Shown here: piece by piece, positions 1 to 5,180 of the stretch
How the letters are laid out: every line of letters begins with the position of its first letter
Position numbering within the stretch: the stretch's first letter is position 1
DNA from: CAYYMX01 sp964473045
GTDB taxonomy: Bacteria > Pseudomonadota > Alphaproteobacteria > Methylaequorales > Methylaequoraceae
Direction of reading: 5' to 3'
Assembly (NCBI GenBank): GCA_964473045.1
Contig: CAYYMX010000089.1
Location: forward strand, 1-5,180
Length of the DNA: 5,180 nucleotides
Translations under genes and position numbers: made by a program
Notes under the pieces: model-generated
Seen by the model: the letters and a program-made list of their open reading frames with translations, nothing else
The model's database searches: none
Told to the model about the DNA's origin: nothing

Positions 1-317
1 ATAAAATCATTGGAAGTTAAAAGAATTGGTAAAACATAAAAAGGGAGAATGCTCAGAAAAAAATTAAAATTGTTTAATTTTAAAAAACTTTTAAAAAACT
101 TCAAAAATTTTGTTGCAAATAGTCTTATTGCAAAAGATAGTAAGATTATTAAAGAGGAAAAAATAATAGAAACTCTTAAATCAATTTCAGGAAAAAAAAA
201 AATTGAAAGATAAGTAATAATTGAAAAATTAATAGCTAGATCTAAACCATCAAGGATAGAAATAGTGTCATTATAACTAAAATTAAAAAACGTTTTATCT
301 CTTTGGGGCAAACTCAT
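1..317 (-). CDS. Partial membrane protein, possibly a divergent major facilitator (MFS) transporter, N-terminal part
   Basis: The reading frame starts at an ATG at 317-315 and stays open for 105 codons to the window edge, so the C-terminus is missing. A run this long without a stop is notable in such AT-rich DNA. The protein has three hydrophobic stretches, at about residues 19-42, 49-68 and 84-101. Between the second and third is a lysine-rich loop (K70, K73, K76, K80), which by the positive-inside rule would face the cytoplasm. The pattern, with D23/D26 inside the first helix, FFFPE at 40-44 and R65 at the end of the second helix, resembles the N-terminus of metabolite:H+ symporter-type MFS proteins of the ProP kind. 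The usual MFS loop motif (G..D..GR) is not present, so the family call is tentative and the substrate unknown. The start lies 16 bases after the mfd stop with no Shine-Dalgarno motif, suggesting cotranscription with mfd. Small frames on the opposite strand here look like shadows. Confidence 0.6.
   Translation of the reverse strand, partial: MSLPQRDKTFFNFSYNDTISILDGLDLAINFSIITYLSIFFFPEIDLRVSIIFSSLIILLSFAIRLFATKFLKFFKSFLKLNNFNFFLSILPFYVLPILLTSNDF
192..202 (-). repeat. Run of 11 T on the coding strand of the membrane protein gene
   Basis: An uninterrupted run of eleven A on the plus strand reads as three Phe codons (F40-F42) plus flanking bases at the end of the first predicted membrane helix. 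It is a possible site of polymerase slippage or sequencing error. The frame on both sides is consistent, so no length error is implied here. Confidence 0.85.
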
Positions 318-333
318 AATTGACTGAAAAAAA

Positions 334-3300
334 TTATAATAATTTGATAAAATTTATAATATCATTTATTTTTTCATTTTTACTTTCTTTTTTTATAAAA
401 AATAAAATTTTTGCATCAGGCGTTAATTTGATTCTTTTAGGGTTTAATTTTGCCAATTCAATGATTTTTTCTAAATTCTTAATCCTATTATTCTTAAAAG
501 TAATTACAAAACCTTTGTTTCCAAGATCAATTTTTTTTACAAAATGTTTTTTTGCAAGAATTTTTATTTTGATTATTTTGAATAAGTTTTTTAAAGAATT
601 TGGAGCATTTCCAAATCGATCTTCGAGATTATTAAAAGTATCTTTTAGCTCAGTAAAGTTTTCTATTCCAGATATTTTTCTATATATTTGCAATCTAAGG
701 TCAAGTTCTGGAATATAATCTTCTGGAATATTTATAGAAAATCCTAAATTTATCAATGGAGACCAATCTTCCTCTAATTTTGTCTGATTCTTTATCTCAT
801 TCACTGATTCATTGACCATTTTATAATAAAGTTCTACACCAACTTCTTTAATATGCCCAGATTGCTCAGCACCAATCAAATTCCCTGCACCTCTTATATC
901 TAAATCACTAGCTGCAATAGAAAAACCAGCTCCAAGTGAATTAATTCGTGAAATAATTTCCAATTTCTTTACGGTATCTTTTTTTAAGTTCTCAATATTA
1001 TCTAAAATAAGGTATGCATAAGCTTGTTTAGAAGATCTCCCTACTCTTCCTCTTAGTTGATATAATTGAGCCAATCCAAAAAGATAAGGTTTCTCAATAA
1101 TAATAGTATTAACATTTGAAATATCTAAACCCGATTCAATTACTGCAGTTGTAAATAAAATCTGGATTTTGTTATTTGAAAAATCTTCATATATTCTTTC
1201 AATTTCATTTGCTTTTAATCTCCCATGAAGTAATGAAAATGAATAATTAGGTACAATTTTTAAAACCTTTTTTTTAATTTCTTCTAAATCAGCAATTCTT
1301 GGTGCCACATAAAAAACTTGTCCATTTCTATCTATTTCACTTGAAATAATCTTTTTTAGTGAATTTTGATCAAATAACATTAAATGAGTTTTAATATTTA
1401 GTCTTTCTAGTGGAGGTGTTTTAATTAAACTAATATCTTTAAGTTTAAATAATGAAGACTGTAAAGTTCTGGGTATAGGAGTCGCACTAAGTGTAAGAAC
1501 ATGAACATTTGGTTTGAACTGTTTAAGTCTTTCTTTTTGTTCAACTCCAAAACTTTGTTCCTCATCAATAATAATTAGACCTAAATTTTTAAAAAAAATT
1601 TTTTTAGAAAGAATTGCATGAGTCCCTATTAGAATGTTAGTTTTACCTAACTTTAGATTTTCTATTATATTTTTTTTTTGGGAAATAGATTCTAATCTAG
1701 ACAGTTTATCAATTTTAACATCAAATTTTTTAAAACGGTTTAAAAAATTTTTGTAATGTTGATTAGCTAAAAGAAGTTTAGGGCAAATCATTGCCACTTG
1801 AAACCCTGACAAAACCATCAAAAAAGCCGCTCTCATAGCTATTTCAGTTTTTCCAAAACCAACGTCCCCACAAATCAATCTATCCATTGGTTTTCCAGAG
1901 GTTAGATCATCCTCTATTTCATTAATACTTTTAATCTGATCAGATGTTTCAGTAAACTCAAATTCGCATGTAAATTTTTCATACTTAAATTGATTAGGAG
2001 CTATAATATCACCTTTTTTCATTTCCCTTTCTGCAGCTGTTTTAACAAGATCTTTTGCAATTTCTTTAATTCTTTTTTTTACAACTGCCTTTCTATATTG
2101 CCAATTCTGCAAACCAAGTCTATCTAATGATAAACTTTGAGTATCTTGATGACCATATTTAGAAATTAATTCTAGATTTTCTACAGGTATCAATAGTTTA
2201 TCAAAGTTTTGATATTCAATTTCAATGAATTCATGTTCAACACTGGCAATATTTTGTTTTCTTAAACCTAAATATTTTCCAATACCATGATCAACATGGA
2301 CAACATAATCTCCAACTTTTAACTTAGAAAACTCATCAATTAAATTATCTTCACTAACTCTACCAATTGTTTTTCTTGACACAGTCTTTTCAAAAATATC
2401 TATTTCAGAAATAAATAAGTAATCAGAATTTTGATTAATATTTAATGTAAAACTTTCTGAAAAATTAATATTTATAATAAAAACTTTTATATCTTTATTA
2501 AAAATCTCTTTAAAAATTTTTATTTTTTCATAATTAATCGAATGATTAGAAAAAAAACTACAAATTTTTTTTTCAAAAATTTTATTTCTTATACAAATAA
2601 TAAGTTTACAATCTTCATTTTTTTGGTTGAAAATTTTTAAAATATTCTGAAGATTATTTTTTTTATTATTAAAAAAAAATGTTCTAGAAAATTTTGTATG
2701 TTCCTTTGAACTAATAGCTGAATTAAACAAATAAAAGTTTTTATAATCAAATAACTTATTAATTAATTTTTTTTTTTGAATTAAAAAATTTGATTTTTTA
2801 ACAAAATCACCAAAATTAATAAAATCATTGTTAATTTTTTGGTAGCTATTATTAATCTTTTCTAAAAAATTACTATCCAAAAAAATAGTAAAATTTTCTA
2901 AATATTCAAAAATTGAATCATAATTCTTATTAAGAATTGGATAAAATTGCTCAGAACCAGGCAAAATTATATTATTTGATAATGCCTTATAATATTCGGC
3001 TTTTTGAAGATTTAACTTTCTATAATTCTCCCTAAAATATGAAATATTATTACTTAAAAAAAATATTTCTGAAGCAGGAAATAAATTATAATTTTCTACT
3101 TTTTTAAAAGATATTTGCTGATCAATTTTAAAAAGGTGTAAACTATCAACTTCATCAATATCAAAAGAAATTCTTACTGGAAATAGTTCATTTGGAGAAA
3201 AAACATCTAAAATATTTCCTCTTAAAGCGTACTCACCTTTATTTTTAACAAAATCTACTTTTTCATAATTATTACTTACAATGAAATTTGTTATTAGATC

Positions 3301-3711
3301 ATATGAAAACTTCGTATTTTTGATTTCAATATTTAAAAGTTTATTTTTAATCTCCTCTTTAATTGCAGTTTTAGTTATAGTTGCATCATATGATGTAAGA
3401 AAAATTACTTTCCCCCTCCCCCCAAATAAAAGCTTAAAAAGTGTTTTTATTCTTTCATGAATAATCTCTTTTGTTGGAGAAAAATTTGCCAAAAATGTAC
3501 AGTCAAACTCAGGGAAAATTAATACTTCAATTTCAGGGTCCAAAGAAAATATTTTTTCTCTTAAATCCAAGCAATTAGAATAATTATTCAAAAAATATAT
3601 AATTTTACTAAATCTATTAACAGCAGAAATTAAAAATAATGGAATTGACCCTTTGCTCAGAGCAACTTTTTTTTTTATATTTAAAGAATGAAAATTGAAG
3701 CTGCTAGGCAT
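334..3711 (-). CDS. mfd: Transcription-repair coupling factor Mfd
   Basis: Mfd binds RNA polymerase stalled at a DNA lesion, pushes it off using ATP-driven translocation, and recruits UvrA for nucleotide excision repair. The 1125-residue protein is near the usual length (E. coli 1148). The N-terminal UvrB-like part is recognisable around residues 68-95 and 157-216, where R164 and R180 match the UvrA-contacting arginines of E. coli Mfd. The RNA polymerase-interacting (CarD-like) domain starts near 465 with GDYVVHVDHGIGKYLGL. The translocase follows: Walker A GDVGFGKT at 615-622, DEEQ at 716-719, SATPIPRT at 742-749, ESGLDIS at 859-865 and QLRGRVGRS at 885-893. The translocation motif region GAGFSIAASDLDIRGAGN is at 927-944, and the C-terminal TRCF domain begins near 985 (EDYIPELDLRLQIYRKI). 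Residues about 220-445 are AT-driven and poorly recognisable. The ATG lies inside the sdhE end (8-base overlap) without a Shine-Dalgarno motif, so translation may be coupled to sdhE. Motif Ia reads CPKLLLANQH rather than the usual PTTLL type. Confidence 0.98.
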   Translation of the reverse strand: MPSSFNFHSLNIKKKVALSKGSIPLFLISAVNRFSKIIYFLNNYSNCLDLREKIFSLDPEIEVLIFPEFDCTFLANFSPTKEIIHERIKTLFKLLFGGRGKVIFLTSYDATITKTAIKEEIKNKLLNIEIKNTKFSYDLITNFIVSNNYEKVDFVKNKGEYALRGNILDVFSPNELFPVRISFDIDEVDSLHLFKIDQQISFKKVENYNLFPASEIFFLSNNISYFRENYRKLNLQKAEYYKALSNNIILPGSEQFYPILNKNYDSIFEYLENFTIFLDSNFLEKINNSYQKINNDFINFGDFVKKSNFLIQKKKLINKLFDYKNFYLFNSAISSKEHTKFSRTFFFNNKKNNLQNILKIFNQKNEDCKLIICIRNKIFEKKICSFFSNHSINYEKIKIFKEIFNKDIKVFIININFSESFTLNINQNSDYLFISEIDIFEKTVSRKTIGRVSEDNLIDEFSKLKVGDYVVHVDHGIGKYLGLRKQNIASVEHEFIEIEYQNFDKLLIPVENLELISKYGHQDTQSLSLDRLGLQNWQYRKAVVKKRIKEIAKDLVKTAAEREMKKGDIIAPNQFKYEKFTCEFEFTETSDQIKSINEIEDDLTSGKPMDRLICGDVGFGKTEIAMRAAFLMVLSGFQVAMICPKLLLANQHYKNFLNRFKKFDVKIDKLSRLESISQKKNIIENLKLGKTNILIGTHAILSKKIFFKNLGLIIIDEEQSFGVEQKERLKQFKPNVHVLTLSATPIPRTLQSSLFKLKDISLIKTPPLERLNIKTHLMLFDQNSLKKIISSEIDRNGQVFYVAPRIADLEEIKKKVLKIVPNYSFSLLHGRLKANEIERIYEDFSNNKIQILFTTAVIESGLDISNVNTIIIEKPYLFGLAQLYQLRGRVGRSSKQAYAYLILDNIENLKKDTVKKLEIISRINSLGAGFSIAASDLDIRGAGNLIGAEQSGHIKEVGVELYYKMVNESVNEIKNQTKLEEDWSPLINLGFSINIPEDYIPELDLRLQIYRKISGIENFTELKDTFNNLEDRFGNAPNSLKNLFKIIKIKILAKKHFVKKIDLGNKGFVITFKNNRIKNLEKIIELAKLNPKRIKLTPDAKILFFIKKESKNEKINDIINFIKLL
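1670..1679 (-). repeat. Run of 10 A on the mfd coding strand, helicase core
   Basis: Ten consecutive A on the coding strand span codons 678-681 (Gln-Lys-Lys-Asn), between motif Ia and motif II of the Mfd translocase. The frame is intact on both sides. It is a candidate slippage site. Confidence 0.85.
2767..2777 (-). repeat. Run of 11 A on the mfd coding strand
   Basis: Eleven consecutive A on the coding strand cover part of Q312 and codons K313-K315, in the poorly conserved N-terminal half of Mfd. The frame continues on both sides. It is a candidate slippage site. Confidence 0.85.
3412..3423 (-). other. G-rich tract GGGGGGAGGGGG in the mfd coding strand
   Basis: Eleven of twelve bases are G on the coding strand, the strongest local departure from the AT-rich background in the window. 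It encodes G97-G98-R99-G100 using GGG and AGG codons, which are expected to be rare in such a genome. It has too few separate G runs for a classical intramolecular quadruplex. The six-G run could be a slippage site. Confidence 0.9.
3667..3676 (-). repeat. Run of 10 A near the mfd start
   Basis: Ten consecutive A on the coding strand cover the third base of codon 12 and codons K13-K15 of mfd. A one-base slip would place the message out of frame before any functional domain. Similar runs occur near the starts of sdhE and recG. Confidence 0.9.
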
Positions 3712-3958
3712 TACAAATAAACATCAATTTTTTTATAATTTTATTATTTAGATTTTCTGGAATATTATTATTTTGAAAAATCATATCTAGCAATTCGTTA
3801 TCAGGCATGTCTAATAAATATTCTAGTTCTATTAACTCAGATTTTGTCAAAGTATTTCCAAACCTTTTTATAAATCTCTCAAAAATAATATCAAGTTCTT
3901 TGATACCTCTATATTTTGCTCTATGTAAAATTTTTTTTTTAAATATTTTGTCCATCAT
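3704..3958 (-). CDS. sdhE: FAD assembly factor SdhE (succinate dehydrogenase flavinylation; YgfY/Sdh5 family)
   Basis: SdhE is a small soluble protein that promotes covalent attachment of FAD to the SdhA subunit of succinate dehydrogenase (and to fumarate reductase where present). The 84-residue length fits the family. The hallmark RGxxE motif is present as R17-G18-I19-K20-E21, followed by LD and the helix around IIFERF. The second conserved block of the family (LLE.PDxDL) appears as LLDMPDNELLDMI at residues 48-60, with M59 where a Trp is usual. Two ATG codons stand in tandem at 3958 and 3955; either could be the start, and neither has a Shine-Dalgarno motif. The TAG stop overlaps the mfd start by 8 bases, so the two are almost certainly cotranscribed. 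The gene is divergent from recG across 43 bases. The family assignment is secure from motif, size and neighbourhood. Confidence 0.93.
   Translation of the reverse strand: MMDKIFKKKILHRAKYRGIKELDIIFERFIKRFGNTLTKSELIELEYLLDMPDNELLDMIFQNNNIPENLNNKIIKKLMFICNA
3931..3940 (-). repeat. Run of 10 A near the sdhE start
   Basis: Ten consecutive A on the coding strand encode K7-K9 and the first base of codon 10, just ahead of the RGxxE motif of SdhE. A slip here would remove the whole functional protein. Confidence 0.9.
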
Positions 3959-4001
3959 TTAAATTAATTTATTAATGAAGCAGAATTTATTAACATAAAT
4001 T
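3959..4001. promoter_or_regulatory. Divergent intergenic region between sdhE and recG, presumed two promoters
   Basis: Only 43 bases separate the divergent starts of sdhE and recG, so promoters for both are expected here or just inside the neighbouring genes. The region is almost entirely A and T, and -10-like hexamers are not distinctive: TATTAA (3988-3993) and TAACAT (3991-3996) each match four of six consensus bases for recG. If TAACAT were used, transcription would begin at about the recG ATG, giving a leaderless or nearly leaderless message. No Shine-Dalgarno motif, operator palindrome or terminator is visible. Confidence 0.35.
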
Positions 4002-5180
4002 ATGAATATAACAAAAAAAAAAGATATATTCAGCAAGATTGCATTTTCAAACAATTCAGGATTATTTTCAAAAATTAAATCCTCTTTTGGTGATAGAGTT
4101 ATTGATATTTTAATTCATCTACCAAAAGATATTTTAAAAAAAAACTTATTAGAAGAAATTAATATCTCTAACATTGATCAGCTAATAACTATTGATTTAA
4201 AGGTTGAAAAACACATAAAAAATTTTAATAGAAGACTGCCATACAAAATTGTCTGCAAAAATAAATTAGACCAACAAATAAATTTATTATTTTTTAATAT
4301 TTATCAAAGTTTTATTACTAAAAAATTTGAAAACAATAAAATCTTTAGAGTCACAGGTAAATTAAGTTTTTTTTCAAATTTTTATCAAATTGCACATCCA
4401 ATCAGCGCTTATGGACAGAATAGTTTTTCTGATTTTGAAGAAATTGAACCTATTTATAACTTAGATAGAACAGGTATTAACAAAAAAACATTTAGAAAAC
4501 TAATTATAAAGAATTTGGATTTTTTCAAAAAACAAGATTTTCCAGATGAGTGGATTTTAAAGGAGTTTTTTGACAAAAAATGGTCAACATTCAAAGAGTC
4601 AATCTTAAAATTACACTTACCTAATAAAAAACATAACTCTAATATCCTTGAAGTTACACGAAAAAGACTGGCATTTGATGAAATATTATCAAGTTTTCTT
4701 ATTTTTAAAAACATTAAGAGTCAAACAAGCAAAAAAAACTTTTTTACTGTAAATGACAATTTATTATCAAAAAAAATTATAAATGAATTGGATTTTAATT
4801 TAACAAAAGATCAAAAAATTTGTTTGAAGGAAATCCTAAATGATCTAAAAGGTTACAAAAAAATGTACAGATTACTTCAGGGTGATGTTGGGTCTGGCAA
4901 AACAATAGTAGCCCTTTTAAGCATAGCCGATGTAATTAATTCAGGATATCAATCCGTTATTATGGCTCCAACTGAACTTTTAGCAAATCAACATTATGAA
5001 TATTTTAATAAATATTTATCTTCTCATAATATTAGAATTGCGATATTAACAGGTAATACTAAGGATAAAGAAGATATATACAAAAAAGTTGAAAATGCTG
5101 AAATCAATTTACTAATTGGAACTCATTCAGTTTACAATAAATCATTAAAATTTAAAAATTTAGGTTTAATAGTAATAGAT
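4002..5180 (+). CDS. recG: ATP-dependent DNA helicase RecG, N-terminal part (cut by window edge)
   Basis: RecG is a double-stranded DNA translocase that reverses stalled replication forks and migrates branched DNA, acting in recombination and repair. The frame runs 393 codons to the window edge, about 57% of the E. coli length of 693. The N-terminal part contains ILIHLPKDIL (36-45), matching the family LLFHLP block. The wedge (OB-fold) domain spans about 60-150, with LLFFN (95-99) and VTGKLSFFSNFYQIAHP (117-133). The linker block RKRLAFDEIL is at 220-229. The helicase core begins with LTKDQ (267-271), then Walker A GDVGSGKT (294-301), motif Ia APTELLANQH (322-331) and IGTHSVYNK (372-380). The sequence ends at VID, the first residues of motif II, so DExH and motifs III-VI lie outside. 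The ATG at 4002 is preceded by an in-frame TAA at 3996-3998, so this start is well supported; no Shine-Dalgarno motif is visible. It is transcribed away from sdhE-mfd. Confidence 0.97.
   Translation, partial: MNITKKKDIFSKIAFSNNSGLFSKIKSSFGDRVIDILIHLPKDILKKNLLEEINISNIDQLITIDLKVEKHIKNFNRRLPYKIVCKNKLDQQINLLFFNIYQSFITKKFENNKIFRVTGKLSFFSNFYQIAHPISAYGQNSFSDFEEIEPIYNLDRTGINKKTFRKLIIKNLDFFKKQDFPDEWILKEFFDKKWSTFKESILKLHLPNKKHNSNILEVTRKRLAFDEILSSFLIFKNIKSQTSKKNFFTVNDNLLSKKIINELDFNLTKDQKICLKEILNDLKGYKKMYRLLQGDVGSGKTIVALLSIADVINSGYQSVIMAPTELLANQHYEYFNKYLSSHNIRIAILTGNTKDKEDIYKKVENAEINLLIGTHSVYNKSLKFKNLGLIVID
4013..4022 (+). repeat. Run of 10 A near the recG start
   Basis: Ten consecutive A cover the last base of codon T4 and codons K5-K7 of recG. 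It parallels the ten-A runs near the starts of sdhE and mfd and would disrupt the frame if it changed length by one. Confidence 0.9.

Noticed and set aside
1..39. Plus-strand 12-codon tail ending in TAA, which could be the C-terminus of an upstream gene such as glmS
   Set aside because: The resemblance to the end of GlmS rests on a few residues, and the longer minus-strand frame covers the same bases.
49..213. Plus-strand frame of 54 codons with GGGAG just before its ATG
   Set aside because: The purine run is only one base from the ATG, too close for a Shine-Dalgarno motif, and the protein is Lys/Asn/Phe low complexity. The opposite strand has a longer frame with clear membrane topology over the same bases.
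287..296. Ten-base palindrome AAAACGTTTT near the end of mfd
   Set aside because: It has no loop, is within the start of the membrane protein frame and is expected by chance in AT-rich DNA, so it is neither a terminator nor a convincing operator.
320..718. Plus-strand open frame of 132 codons with hydrophobic stretches
   Set aside because: It lies wholly antisense to the conserved C-terminal domain of mfd; its Phe/Ile-rich make-up is the complement of Lys/Asn-rich coding DNA.
4454..4714. Minus-strand open frame of 86 codons
   Set aside because: It is antisense to the recG linker region, which carries family blocks on the plus strand, and it has no recognisable motif.
1..5180. Search for tRNA, rRNA, CRISPR, insertion sequence, attachment site or defence-system signals
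   Set aside because: No structured RNA-like sequence, regularly spaced repeats or transposase-like frames were seen; almost all bases fall within the four protein genes.

Overview
This is a very AT-rich bacterial window (roughly a quarter G+C by eye) from what is most likely an alphaproteobacterium with a streamlined genome, such as the SAR11/Pelagibacterales type. The evidence is the sdhE-mfd gene pair beside a divergent recG, which is an alphaproteobacterial neighbourhood. In addition, the proteins are rich in Lys, Asn, Ile and Phe, spacers are minimal, and stop codons are TAA or TAG. The clade is an inference; only the gene content and composition are seen directly.

Layout: the left end (1-317, minus) holds the N-terminal part of a membrane protein that runs off the window. 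It resembles the first three transmembrane segments of a major facilitator transporter. Sixteen bases upstream of it lies mfd (334-3711, minus), the complete transcription-repair coupling factor. Its start overlaps by 8 bases the end of sdhE (3704-3958, minus), the flavinylation factor for succinate dehydrogenase. A 43-base spacer (3959-4001) separates sdhE from recG (4002-5180, plus), which runs off the right end after 393 codons, just as helicase motif II begins.

How the genes work together: sdhE, mfd and the membrane protein gene look like one minus-strand transcription unit, because they overlap or nearly touch and no terminator is visible between them. RecG and Mfd are related superfamily 2 DNA translocases that share their helicase core design. 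Mfd clears stalled RNA polymerase from damaged DNA, and RecG remodels stalled replication forks and branched DNA. SdhE works in respiration, and its pairing with mfd has no obvious mechanistic reason. Nearly every base is coding, and no RNA gene, mobile element, CRISPR array or prophage signal was found.

No new biological system is evident. The points most worth a second look are the transporter-like gene without the usual loop motif, substitutions in Mfd at helicase motif Ia and at a UvrA-contact position, runs of ten A near the starts of all three repair/assembly genes, a G-rich tract in mfd that clashes with the base composition, and near-identical DNA segments shared in inverted orientation by the mfd and recG helicase cores.
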